From assembly GCA_001782015.1 (NCBI GenBank), contig MFNJ01000060.1, positions 1 to 48,685 on the forward strand: a stretch of 48,685 bases of DNA. Direction: 5' to 3'. The position numbers and the translations under genes were made by a program. A model generated the notes under the pieces. It was not told where the DNA came from, did no database searches, and saw nothing but the letters and a program-made list of their open reading frames with translations. Positions within the stretch are counted from its first letter, which is position 1, and every line of letters begins with the position of its first letter. This document shows, piece by piece, positions 7,796 to 16,308 of this stretch. This DNA is from Candidatus Levybacteria bacterium RIFCSPHIGHO2_01_FULL_36_15 (GTDB taxonomy: Bacteria; Patescibacteriota; Microgenomatia; Levybacterales; GWA1-39-11).

Positions 7796-9825
7796 GGTGA
7801 ATAATTAATAGTAACATCATTAAGAACGGGTGTATTGTTTGGATTCGTTGTTGAAAGATATGCTTTATATCTCATGCATTGGCCCGGATTTTTATAATTA
7901 TTAAATGTTGCAAATGGAAAAGTTATTGACTCTCCCGAGTTAAAAGTAAAGTAAGTTCCTGACGTGCCGTCAGGGCCAACAAATGTATAGCTTCCAGAAC
8001 TAGGGCAATTACCTCCAATAAGATCTGCCAAGCTTACTTGAAATGCAATACCGGTAGATGGAGGAATAGAGAATGTGGCTGAAAGTCTATTATTTGCTGT
8101 TGAATATCCGGGATTAAATGTTTGTGACTCAAAGTTGCCGGACATTGCATAACCTCCTCCTGGTCCTCCTTCTATGATGCGAAACTCTGGATCTTGGGCT
8201 ATCACAATATAGGAGTAAGCATTATTGTTTGCGTCAAGAATTGATGAAATGCCATTGATCGCAACTCCACCAGGAAGAGTTACTCCACCGCATCGGCTTG
8301 GATTTGATTCATTAGATATATCAAGCACTTTATATTGTTCGCCACCTGATCCTACAATTATCGCATGGTTGCCCGGAACGACAGTTATGCCTTGCGGATT
8401 CATTGGACTTGTGTTAAGTGATCCAACAAGAGAGGGGCTTGTTTTTGATGATATATCTATAATAAAAAATTCATTTTGCGTAGAAGATTGTCCTGTTACT
8501 AAATAGGCTCTGTTAACGTTACTCGGATCTGCTGTGCTTACATAGATATCTTTTGCATCTTGTGAGTCTATGCTTATACGTCCGACTCTTACTAAATTTG
8601 CTTGATTACTCATATCAATGATATCCATTTTATATGTAGATCCTTCAATGGCAACATATGCGTAGCTACCTACAACAACAACTTTTTTGCCTGTTCCGCT
8701 GAGCGCAACTCCATCAGAATCAATTATTGGACAACCACTTGAGCCGCATGTTGCCATATTGGACATATTAAAATTATATAACTTGCCGTCAGTTATCATA
8801 TACCCGGTACTTCCGACTATGTAAACGCTATTGCCAGACCCATTCCCGGGTGCATTGAAATATCCAGCCTCTTGGTATTTATTGTCTATTACATTATTCA
8901 AATCAATAATTACTACTTCTTTTCCGTTATTGTCTGTTGCTAAATATCCATAATTGCTATTACCAAATACTCCGTTTGTTTTATATCCGTCAAATGTATA
9001 TCCTAGTGTGGGTACAGGAGGGTTGGCACTGTTTACATTTACTTTTGCAAAAGAGACTCCTGATGCATTTTCTCCTGTTCCCACAAAAGCAATACCGGGT
9101 ATAGCAGAAACTGAGAGAGCTACGCCATTTTTTGGTAAATCCAACGTGTTTGAATCAACTGTAGGTGAACACCAGTCACTATTGCCTCCTGAGCCTAAGA
9201 TTACTTCACCATCATCATCTATTAGTGGAAGACTGGTTGCTTTGACTGTTACTCCTGTTTTTGTACCGGCATTAAAGTGTGCCTGAGTTGTTTCAGTGTA
9301 AGCGGCGTTTTCAAGGTGACGAGTAAGATATATAGTTGATACGATAGATGCAGGAATGGGTTGTATCCATGATACTGTTATTTCGACTTTTTTTGTTGAG
9401 GGATCTATTACTGCTCCAGGATTATCCTGAGGTACAATGGGTCCTGATAATGTATTTCTGTAAACATCACTAATAACAACTTGGCGGGTGAATTCACTGC
9501 CGGTAGGCTCATTAATGGTTTCTGTTCCTAATGTAAGTTCCCACGCGGATCCATTTATCACGGGATAGTATGTTCCGTTTTCAGCAAATGTTGACCATCC
9601 TTGCTCTCTGACACTTCGTGTTGCTTCTTCAGCTTCTTTAACATATCCTAATGCTTTAATTCTTTGAGTCTGTTGTACTTTTCCTTCACGTGAGGAAATA
9701 ATTCCTACAATTAGTGCCGGCAGAAAGATAGCGCTTATTCCCATCACTAGTAAAAGCTCAATTAATGTCTGCCCAGATTTAGAGCTAAAAATTTGAATAT
9801 TTTTGAGTAATTTTATTATTTTCAT
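7792..9825 (-). CDS. Prepilin-anchored beta-propeller (LVIVD-like) protein, candidate pilus-tip adhesin
   Basis: A 677-residue protein. The N-terminus has a prepilin-like signal, SGQTLIELLLVMG, with Glu5 kept but Gln instead of Phe at +1. Residues ~45-200 form a pilin-like head. Residues ~235-560 contain repeated blade-like units such as VVIIDLNNV, YKMDIIDMSNQANLV, FFIIDISSKTSPSLV and YKVLDISNESNPS, each followed by a strand and a GxAYV/ITVV segment; these match the LVIVD beta-propeller pattern. A final beta-rich domain (~570-677) follows. It could be a tip adhesin functionally like PilY1, but fused to the pilin rather than separate. It overlaps the next prepilin gene by 4 nt. Confidence 0.75.
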   Translation of the reverse strand: MKIIKLLKNIQIFSSKSGQTLIELLLVMGISAIFLPALIVGIISSREGKVQQTQRIKALGYVKEAEEATRSVREQGWSTFAENGTYYPVINGSAWELTLGTETINEPTGSEFTRQVVISDVYRNTLSGPIVPQDNPGAVIDPSTKKVEITVSWIQPIPASIVSTIYLTRHLENAAYTETTQAHFNAGTKTGVTVKATSLPLIDDDGEVILGSGGNSDWCSPTVDSNTLDLPKNGVALSVSAIPGIAFVGTGENASGVSFAKVNVNSANPPVPTLGYTFDGYKTNGVFGNSNYGYLATDNNGKEVVIIDLNNVIDNKYQEAGYFNAPGNGSGNSVYIVGSTGYMITDGKLYNFNMSNMATCGSSGCPIIDSDGVALSGTGKKVVVVGSYAYVAIEGSTYKMDIIDMSNQANLVRVGRISIDSQDAKDIYVSTADPSNVNRAYLVTGQSSTQNEFFIIDISSKTSPSLVGSLNTSPMNPQGITVVPGNHAIIVGSGGEQYKVLDISNESNPSRCGGVTLPGGVAINGISSILDANNNAYSYIVIAQDPEFRIIEGGPGGGYAMSGNFESQTFNPGYSTANNRLSATFSIPPSTGIAFQVSLADLIGGNCPSSGSYTFVGPDGTSGTYFTFNSGESITFPFATFNNYKNPGQCMRYKAYLSTTNPNNTPVLNDVTINYSP

Positions 9826-9841
9826 TTATAATTTTGAATTT

Positions 9842-10327
9842 TTAATTTACACCTGTTACTACCCCATATCTATTAATGGTTATTATTTTCTCTTCATTGC
9901 TTTGAATGTTTCTAATGGTTATAGTATTTGATCCATCTATGAATCCCTCAACTTCACCGCTGCCGGGTAAGAAAACTATTTTCGATCCAGAAAATGAAAC
10001 ATTGCTGAATTCCAATCCATCTAGTTCAATAACAAGATTTAAATTATCGGAAGGAGAATGAGAACTACCTTTAAAAAGAGTATACTGGTTTGGTTCAAAA
10101 TATATTCCATAGCCGTTATTGGAAACCGTTCCACTGTTATCTCCCAACATTGATTTCACTTGTTGTTGTTTTACGTCAGAGGTTAAGGTTGTAATTGTGG
10201 CGTTGATTGATGCTTGTTTGCGGGCATTGATTAAATTAATTGTTATAAATCCCAGAAGAAATGAAAAAATACCCATTATGATGATGAGCTCTACAAGAGT
10301 AAATCCTTTTTGAGTATTTTTTACCAT
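9842..10327 (-). CDS. Prepilin, GspH/FimT-like
   Basis: A 161-residue prepilin with a short leader (QKG) and FTLVELIIIMGIFSFLLGFI: Phe1 and Glu5 are intact. The helix is followed by LINARKQASINATITTLTSDVKQ and a beta-rich domain (YGIYFEPNQYTLF, then ITINRYGVVTG), the layout of GspH/FimT minor pseudopilins. It lies 3 nt after the pilC gene and 16 nt before the propeller prepilin, so it is probably a co-transcribed initiation-complex subunit. Confidence 0.82.
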   Translation of the reverse strand: MVKNTQKGFTLVELIIIMGIFSFLLGFITINLINARKQASINATITTLTSDVKQQQVKSMLGDNSGTVSNNGYGIYFEPNQYTLFKGSSHSPSDNLNLVIELDGLEFSNVSFSGSKIVFLPGSGEVEGFIDGSNTITIRNIQSNEEKIITINRYGVVTGVN

Positions 10328-10330
10328 ACA

Positions 10331-11383
10331 TCATCTTGTGCCAACCTGGCCTATCATGCTGTAGATTGGGGCTATTATCGCAAGCATCATTGCGCCAACA
10401 AGTCCTCCAACGATTACCAGCATTACCGGTTCTAGAACCGCAGTCAGTGTTTTTAGGGTTCCTGAGACCTGGTAATCCAGAAATTCCGATACGTCCTGCA
10501 TTGACTTGTCCAATGTTCCGGTTTTTTCTCCCGCCTCAATAATTTTTATCATTATACCCGGTATAACTTTTTTTGAATCTTTAAATCCTTCTGATAATTT
10601 TTTCCCGGCAAGTATGCCTTCTCTTGAATGGGCAATAGCTTTTGCCACTTCTTTTTTCAATACTACTTCCTGAGCAAGTTCCAATGCGTTATTTATGGTT
10701 ACTCCAGAACTTAACAATAAATAAAGGCTTCTTGAAAAACGTGTTAAGTCTATTTCTTTCACAAGTTGCGAAATAAGAGGAAGGGAAAACGTAAGATGCA
10801 AAAAAGCTCTTTTTTGTCTCTTATATAATAGTACTATTAAAGCAAACACCACTATTGTGCCTACTATGACGGGCAGAGTATAAGTCAAAAGAATATTTGA
10901 AGTAAATATTAAAACTTTTGTAGGCAGAGGCAAATCAACCTTCAGCCGGGAAAAAACTGTGGATATTTTGGGAATAACCACAACAAGTATCATTAAAAAC
11001 ACCGCCGCAAACACAATCATTATAAGTATGGGATAAATTAAAGCGGACTTTATTTTGTCCATAAATTCCATTTCCCGTTTTATGTTATCTCTCAGATCTT
11101 TAAGGGAGGTATCAAGCTTCCCTGCTTCTTCTGAGGCCTTAATTAAATTTACCGTTACTTTATCAAATACCAGCGGAAATCTTGCGAAAGAAGCATAAAC
11201 ATGTTTTCCCTGCATAAGATCTTCCCTTAATGTTTCCAGTACTTTTTTTTGGTTTCCTTTTGAATCTTCAAGAAGCGAATCAACTGTTTCAAGAATAGGA
11301 ATTCCTGCGGCAAGCATAGTGGAGAGATTGCTTACCAAACCAAGTTTTTCACTGTTGGAAATGTTAGTTGTTTCCGTTCTCAT
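10331..11383 (-). CDS. pilC: Type IV pilus inner-membrane platform protein PilC (GspF family)
   Basis: A protein of about 350 residues with two cytoplasmic GspF domains and membrane segments near 125-150, 168-190 and the C-terminus. Diagnostic segments are FPLVFDKVTVNLIKASEEAG and, in the second repeat, VIPGIMIKIIEAGEKTGTLD, followed by EPVMLVIVGGLVGAMMLAI. It anchors the assembly ATPase at the membrane and passes pilins into the fibre. The frame extends to a TTG at 11389, but ATG 11383 is preferred. It is 31 nt or more after pilB. The usual length is about 400; this copy is compact at the N-terminus, as in many minimal systems. Confidence 0.9.
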   Translation of the reverse strand: MRTETTNISNSEKLGLVSNLSTMLAAGIPILETVDSLLEDSKGNQKKVLETLREDLMQGKHVYASFARFPLVFDKVTVNLIKASEEAGKLDTSLKDLRDNIKREMEFMDKIKSALIYPILIMIVFAAVFLMILVVVIPKISTVFSRLKVDLPLPTKVLIFTSNILLTYTLPVIVGTIVVFALIVLLYKRQKRAFLHLTFSLPLISQLVKEIDLTRFSRSLYLLLSSGVTINNALELAQEVVLKKEVAKAIAHSREGILAGKKLSEGFKDSKKVIPGIMIKIIEAGEKTGTLDKSMQDVSEFLDYQVSGTLKTLTAVLEPVMLVIVGGLVGAMMLAIIAPIYSMIGQVGTR

Positions 11384-11420
11384 GATCAATATTATTTATT
11401 ACGATCCTTAATGTGCCAGG

Positions 11421-13103
11421 TCACAATGATTCTATTTTAGTGACGCGAAGAACCTCTTCAATTGTAGTCATTCCTTTAATCACTTTTTGCAGTCCGTCAT
11501 CAAGCATTGTAGTCATTCCTTCGTGAATAGCCTGCTCTAAAATAACATCAGAATCATTTTTTTCCGTAATTAATTTTTTAATTTCTTTGCTTACTTCAAG
11601 TATCTCAAAAACACCTATTCTGCCTGAATAGCCTGTAAAATGGCATATTTTACACCCCTTTCCCTGGTAAACCCTTATATCTTTTCTGTTGCCAAAATTT
11701 TTTTTAACTACATCAGCTGGAAGATTTTTTAAAAGTTCGGATTGATCGATTTCTATTGATGATTTACACATGTCGCATATTTTTCTGACGAGTCTTTGTC
11801 CTACAATAACGTTTACGGTTGAAGCCACAAGAAATGGTTCAACATTCATATCTGTTAAGCGTGGCAGGGTAGTTGCCGAATCATTTGTGTGCAAGGTTGA
11901 TAGAACCAGATGGCCTGTTAATGCTGCGTTTACGGCAATTCCTGCGGTTTCGTTGTCTCTTATTTCTCCCACAAAAACAATGTTGGGATCCTGTCTTAAG
12001 ATAGATCGTAGGCCGTTGGCAAAGGTAAGATTTGTTTTTGGATTAACCTGGATTTGATTGACTCCTTTAATTCTGTACTCAACCGGATCTTCAATTGTTG
12101 TAATATTTTTTTCTCTTGTATTTAAGATTTTAAGTATGGCATATATAGATGTAGTTTTGCCTGATCCGGTTGGTCCGGTTGATAAAATCATTCCAAAAGA
12201 TTTAGAGAAAGCACTGGTTATTTTTTTTAAGTCGGTTTCATTCATACCCAAATCAAGAAGTGAAAAATGACGGGATTTTGAAGATAAAAGCCTTAAAACT
12301 ACCTTTTCACCCTCCGTGATTGGAATAATTGACACTCTGATATCTAAATCTTCTTCGTCAAGTTTTATGCGCATTTTTCCATCCTGCGGACTTAAATGTT
12401 CATCAGTTCTGAGCCTGGATAAAACTTTAATTCTTGTGACAATCTGGTCATGCAGGGATTTGGGTAAAAATAAAACATCATGCAGAATTCCGTCAATCCT
12501 GAAGCGTATAAGTGAATCTTTTTCTTCAGGCTCTATGTGTATATCTGAGGCCCTGTCCTGATACGCATAATCTATTATCATATCCACTATTTTTGCTATT
12601 GGGGCGTTGGTTGCAATATGTTCAGTTTTTCCGATTTCTTCCTGTAGCAGTTTATCAAAGTTTTTTTGCAACTCCTTTTTATATATATGAAAAGTATTGC
12701 TGATATCCCTTTCTGTTGAGAAATATGGAATGACCTTACTGCCTGTTTTTTTGGTTATCATATCCTGAATTTCTTTATTGAGAGGATTATTCATTGCTAC
12801 TTTAATTCCATTTTGGTCTCGGGCAAAGGCTATAATTTTTTGTTTTCTGGCTATTCTTTCGGGAACAATATGGAATACTTCTTCCGGAATAGATATTTTA
12901 GAAAGTGAGACAAAAGGCATTTTCAGAAAATCCGAAATCATTATTCCCAGATTTTCATCGGAAATAATATCTTTTTCAACCAATGTATCAACAAGTGTAG
13001 CGTCAGAGTTTTTGGCAAAATCAGATAACTCTTGCAGTCTTTTTTCATCAATGAGACTCGTTTTTAAAACAAGCGCCTTAAGCTGTTCTTCAGAAATTAA
13101 CAT
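11421..13103 (-). CDS. pilB: Type IV pilus extension ATPase PilB (GspE family)
   Basis: A 560-residue secretion ATPase. An MshEN-like N-terminal domain (1-150) is followed by the N2 domain and the RecA-like core: Walker A GPTGSGKT (310-317), Asp-box IEDPVEYRI, Walker B IVFVGEIRD (375-383), and His-box GHLVLSTLHTND. A tetracysteine zinc motif is complete at C443/C446 and C484/C487, typical of PilB/GspE and not of retraction ATPases. It hydrolyses ATP in the cytoplasm to power pilin polymerisation. It follows the response regulator by 7 nt. No PilT-like retraction ATPase is seen in this window. Confidence 0.95.
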   Translation of the reverse strand: MLISEEQLKALVLKTSLIDEKRLQELSDFAKNSDATLVDTLVEKDIISDENLGIMISDFLKMPFVSLSKISIPEEVFHIVPERIARKQKIIAFARDQNGIKVAMNNPLNKEIQDMITKKTGSKVIPYFSTERDISNTFHIYKKELQKNFDKLLQEEIGKTEHIATNAPIAKIVDMIIDYAYQDRASDIHIEPEEKDSLIRFRIDGILHDVLFLPKSLHDQIVTRIKVLSRLRTDEHLSPQDGKMRIKLDEEDLDIRVSIIPITEGEKVVLRLLSSKSRHFSLLDLGMNETDLKKITSAFSKSFGMILSTGPTGSGKTTSIYAILKILNTREKNITTIEDPVEYRIKGVNQIQVNPKTNLTFANGLRSILRQDPNIVFVGEIRDNETAGIAVNAALTGHLVLSTLHTNDSATTLPRLTDMNVEPFLVASTVNVIVGQRLVRKICDMCKSSIEIDQSELLKNLPADVVKKNFGNRKDIRVYQGKGCKICHFTGYSGRIGVFEILEVSKEIKKLITEKNDSDVILEQAIHEGMTTMLDDGLQKVIKGMTTIEEVLRVTKIESL

Positions 13104-13110
13104 AAATAAA

Positions 13111-13476
13111 TTATTTACTAAGTAAGCTTTTAACTTTGACTACCAAGTTGTCAAAATCAAAAAAACTTTTATTTACAAAATCCCGAGCCCCCAGGTTTTT
13201 TGCTCTTTCAACATCGGAGTCCTGACCTAATGTTGAAAAAACCAAAACAGGTATATTTTTTAATGCAGGATCTCCCTTCAGAGCTTCAAGTACCTCAAAT
13301 CCGTCCTTTTTGGGCATAATAATATCAAGCAAAATAAGGTCGGGTTTATATTGTGTCAGTTTTTCAAGCGCTTCTACGCCGTCTCCGGCCAAATCAACTT
13401 CAAAACCAGCCTCTTTTAATTTTAAAGAATAGAATTTCTGGAAAAAATGGTCATCTTCCACTACTAATATTTTCAT
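13111..13476 (-). CDS. Response regulator receiver protein of the pilus operon
   Basis: A 121-residue stand-alone receiver: acidic pair E7/D8/D9, phosphoacceptor D51 in LILLDIIMPKKDG, conserved Ser and Lys in LVFSTLG and FVNKSF. It lies between an Hpt protein (4 nt upstream) and pilB (7 nt downstream), so it is a strong candidate to relay phosphate from Hpt H48 and adjust pilus extension, in the manner of PilG/PilH or ZtaR-like regulators; the link is inferred from operon structure. Confidence 0.9.
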   Translation of the reverse strand: MKILVVEDDHFFQKFYSLKLKEAGFEVDLAGDGVEALEKLTQYKPDLILLDIIMPKKDGFEVLEALKGDPALKNIPVLVFSTLGQDSDVERAKNLGARDFVNKSFFDFDNLVVKVKSLLSK

Positions 13477-13480
13477 AGTT

Positions 13481-13876
13481 TTAAAAATTTATTTTTAATT
13501 CCAGTTCCCTTTTTAGTCTTTCAATTTGTTCCGATAAATCTATCTCTCTGTTGTCTGTTTGAATTTTGTTTACCGAACTTTTCAATTTTTCTACGGAATT
13601 TAAAATTAGTGTAATTAATTTATCTGAGACTTGAATTTTTCCATCTTTAACAGTTTTAAATATATGTTCAATTACGCCTGAAAGAACACCCGTGTTTTTG
13701 TATCCCATTGCAATGCTTTGGCTTTTTAATGAATGTACATCAATGTATATCTGGTTGATTAATTCGTTATTCTTAGGATTTGAAGGTAACTGCCTGATTC
13801 CGTTTTGCAGATTTGCTAAATACTCATTTGCGGTTTGTATGTATAAGTCTTTAAAAAACGATAAATCATTTTTCAT
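13481..13876 (-). CDS. Histidine phosphotransfer (Hpt) protein
   Basis: A 131-residue all-helical protein. The segment IDVHSLKSQSIAMGY has the Hpt signature: H48 as phospho-acceptor, K51 three residues later, and the small/Gly residues of the second helix, as in the CheA P1 domain. No catalytic kinase domain follows, so the phosphate must come from a kinase encoded elsewhere. A coiled-coil-like tail (~105-128) ends the protein. It is first gene of the pilus operon, which places a phosphorelay entry point at its head. Confidence 0.75.
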   Translation of the reverse strand: MKNDLSFFKDLYIQTANEYLANLQNGIRQLPSNPKNNELINQIYIDVHSLKSQSIAMGYKNTGVLSGVIEHIFKTVKDGKIQVSDKLITLILNSVEKLKSSVNKIQTDNREIDLSEQIERLKRELELKINF

Positions 13877-13885
13877 ATTAATTTC

Positions 13886-13915
13886 ATATTACAACAGAAG
13901 ACGGAATATCTTCAA
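13886..13915 (-). promoter_or_regulatory. Candidate promoter of the Hpt-pilus operon
   Basis: On the minus strand: TTGAAG (13910-13915), 18-nt spacer, TAATAT (13886-13891), then 9 nt to the ATG at 13876, leaving at most a two- or three-base leader. A consensus-like TTGACA lies a little further upstream, but no -10 sits at the right distance from it. Confidence 0.4.
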
Positions 13916-14090
13916 GTTTGTCAAATATCTATTTAATTCATTATATACACAAAAAAATATTTTTTGAAAGTACAGCTTCAAAGCCTTTGATCTCAGGATA
14001 ATTGAGCATGTGTCATCAGAGTAATCGAACAGCAGTTACATTATATTAATAGTCTGGTATCATCAATAAAAACTATAGTTGTTATTCTAT

Positions 14091-14119
14091 TTGATACAAT
14101 GATCTTTTATAGTTAGAAT
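14091..14119 (+). promoter_or_regulatory. Promoter of the TPR glycosyltransferase gene
   Basis: TTGATA (14091-14096), 17-nt spacer, TAGAAT (14114-14119). The next start codon in a long frame is 55 nt downstream, so unlike most promoters here it would make a leader of about 50 nt. A leaderless -10 close to 14175 was not found. Confidence 0.5.
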
Positions 14120-14174
14120 TAAAATGCAACATATCTAAAAACGGTACTACTATTGTTAAGAAATTATTGCTCAT

Positions 14175-15899
14175 ATGACAACATCTAAAGCACTCTATAT
14201 TATTGTTATAATCGGTATCATTGTATTTTTTAATTGTCTTTTTAATAATTTTGTCTATGACGACATTAAATATATTCAACAAAATACACAAATACATAAT
14301 TGGGATTTTAATTTCATTATCGGGCAAAGTTTATTTAATGGAACAGGACAATATCGTCCTATCCCCGCTTTTTATTTTACGGCGTTATATTCAATTTTTG
14401 GTGAAATTACGTTTTTCTATCATATTATCCAATTAATATTACATATTGGTATCGCCATTTTACTTTTTTTTCTTTTAAAAAAGTTTTTCAGCAGTACGCT
14501 TTCTCTATTCCTTTCTCTTGTTTTCCTTGTACATCCGATACAGGTAGAATCTGTTTCCTACATCTCTTCAGTCGGCAACCTATTATTCTTTCTTTTCGGG
14601 ACATTAGCGTTATTTCTCAGTTTAAGTAATGAAATTTCACGCAGTAGATTGGTTAATATATGTTTACTGCTTCTTTTCTCTTTCTTAACAAAAGAAACAG
14701 GATTCTTATTTCTTTTTATAGTTATGTGTTACAGAATAATTTTTAAAAAGAAAAATATTCGTTTTTTCTTGTTGGGTGGATTGGTAACTGTGCTTGTATA
14801 CTTTTTTATACGATTTGTGATAGGTGAAGTTTATTTTGGGAAGTTTGACATAATACCCATGCACAGACTTACGTTTGGAGAACGTTTAATCAATATACCT
14901 GCAATTATCTTCTATTACCTCAAGACTTTTATCTTTCCTTTACATCTTGCAATTTTACAAAATTGGGTTGTTGATGCTATTGATCTTTCTCATTTTTATT
15001 ATCCTTTATTCATTGATCTTCTTTTTTTTATCCTTGTTGGATTTTTAGGCATATATCTTTATAAAAAAAAGAGGGAAGAATTTAAAACGTACCTTTTTTT
15101 CTTGCTCTGGTTGGTGAGCGGTATTTTATTTCATTCGCAGATACTTCCTCTTGATATGACGGTTGCAGACCGTTGGTTTTATTTTCCTATTGTTGGCCTG
15201 TTGGGTATTGGAGCAGTCGGGTTTACATCATTAAAAAATATACTGACAAAGAGATCTAATTTATCAAGACCCGCAGTCGTTGGGGGATTTATGGTTTGTC
15301 TATTTCTTATTGCCTCATTGTCATTACGAACAATAATAAGAAACACTAACTGGACTGATCAGAGAACTCTTCTTATGCATGATATAGCTGTTTCAGATGA
15401 CTATAGTAAAGAAGATTTGTTAGCAGTCTATTTTTTACACGATAAGCAATATGATTTGGCAATCACACACATGACTAAATCTATAGAGCTTAATCCTGTT
15501 TCTGTAAATATTAACAATCTAGGAACAATATATCAGCTTAAGGGAGATTATAAAAAAGCAAAAGAGATATATTATGAGGCGCTGAAATTGGGACAAAATT
15601 CAAATTCATCCTACATCTATATAAACCTTGCTAATCTTTATACTTATCACGACGATCCAAAATTCGCAATCCCGATATTGAAGGATAAAATTTTACCTAT
15701 TTACCCAAATAACGCGGATTTCTGGTTAATGCTTGCGATAGCAGAATATAAAGTACACAATCAAGTTGAAGCATTGGAAGCTATACGGAAAGCATTAACT
15801 CTTTCATCTAATCCAAATATTCTGTCAATTCACAATTTAATTATTAATAAAGGCCCAGCTAATGTTATTACACAAAATGATCCAGGCTTTACCGATTAA
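14175..15899 (+). CDS. Multi-span membrane glycosyltransferase-like protein with C-terminal TPRs
   Basis: A 574-residue protein with about eleven hydrophobic segments to residue ~395, then TPR helices (~405-560; NNLGTIYQLKGDYKKAKEIYYEAL is one clear unit, interrupted here only by description). The first loop has the acidic pair D29/D30 in FVYDDIKYI, then YRPIPAFYF and HPIQVESVSY, a pattern seen in GT-C proteins of the TMTC/PMT type. It is probably an O-glycosyltransferase or oligosaccharide transferase acting outside the membrane. It has the same membrane-plus-TPR plan as the 3007-5052 protein but differs in sequence. Confidence 0.65.
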   Translation: MTTSKALYIIVIIGIIVFFNCLFNNFVYDDIKYIQQNTQIHNWDFNFIIGQSLFNGTGQYRPIPAFYFTALYSIFGEITFFYHIIQLILHIGIAILLFFLLKKFFSSTLSLFLSLVFLVHPIQVESVSYISSVGNLLFFLFGTLALFLSLSNEISRSRLVNICLLLLFSFLTKETGFLFLFIVMCYRIIFKKKNIRFFLLGGLVTVLVYFFIRFVIGEVYFGKFDIIPMHRLTFGERLINIPAIIFYYLKTFIFPLHLAILQNWVVDAIDLSHFYYPLFIDLLFFILVGFLGIYLYKKKREEFKTYLFFLLWLVSGILFHSQILPLDMTVADRWFYFPIVGLLGIGAVGFTSLKNILTKRSNLSRPAVVGGFMVCLFLIASLSLRTIIRNTNWTDQRTLLMHDIAVSDDYSKEDLLAVYFLHDKQYDLAITHMTKSIELNPVSVNINNLGTIYQLKGDYKKAKEIYYEALKLGQNSNSSYIYINLANLYTYHDDPKFAIPILKDKILPIYPNNADFWLMLAIAEYKVHNQVEALEAIRKALTLSSNPNILSIHNLIINKGPANVITQNDPGFTD

Positions 15900-15941
15900 G
15901 TATTAATATATATTGTTTCCTATGTCTCTTGTTTTGTGTAA

Positions 15942-15971
15942 TTGCAATTTGATTGCGGAGAGGTATAAAAT
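15942..15971 (+). promoter_or_regulatory. Leaderless promoter of the small membrane protein / Clp operon
   Basis: TTGCAA (15942-15947), 18-nt spacer, TAAAAT (15966-15971), then 6 nt to the ATG at 15978. An overlapping TATAAA begins two bases earlier. Confidence 0.5.
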
Positions 15972-15977
15972 TAAAAT

Positions 15978-16307
15978 ATGACTGCCTTTTTATATCCGCT
16001 TCTTGTAGTACACTTTTGGTATGTTGAAGCTCCGTTTGGAATCTTAAAATTTTACAGATCTTTATATTTTTATCTTCTGAATATGTTTTCATTAAAACTT
16101 CTTGTTTTGACTTTTTTCAGGCCCGTAAAAAATGAATATAGGGAAGGACTAATAGGTTTTTCAATAGCTTTTGGCATGATTGTCAAGTCTTTTTTGATAC
16201 TTATAAGCCTTTTTATCATTCTACTGGTTAGCTTTTTTGAAATAATTTTTCTATTCGGATTTCTAGCCTCGCCGGCAATATTAGTTTATTATTTATTTCT
16301 TGTGTAA
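15978..16307 (+). CDS. Small membrane protein upstream of the Clp-type ATPase
   Basis: A 109-residue hydrophobic protein with one amphipathic or membrane segment near the N-terminus (about 2-20), a second at 28-48, and two strong transmembrane helices near 58-105 separated by a short turn. The loop between contains basic residues and FRPVKNEYREG. I do not recognise a family. It ends one base before the start of the membrane-anchored Clp-type protein, so the two are almost certainly made together and could form one complex. Confidence 0.65.
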   Translation: MTAFLYPLLVVHFWYVEAPFGILKFYRSLYFYLLNMFSLKLLVLTFFRPVKNEYREGLIGFSIAFGMIVKSFLILISLFIILLVSFFEIIFLFGFLASPAILVYYLFLV

Positions 16308-16308
16308 T

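Larger units (their letters stand above)
13877..14174. other. Divergent intergenic region (298 bp)
   Basis: The longest non-coding stretch in the window. It holds the leftward pilus-operon promoter, a symmetrical AT tract (CAAAAAAA next to TATTTTTTG near 13950-13966), and the rightward promoter at 14091-14119. I see no RNA gene or further coding frame here. Confidence 0.5.

Noticed and set aside
13940-13970. A/T symmetrical tract as a terminator or origin
   Set aside because: It is a short simple tract without GC stem or DnaA-box-like repeats.
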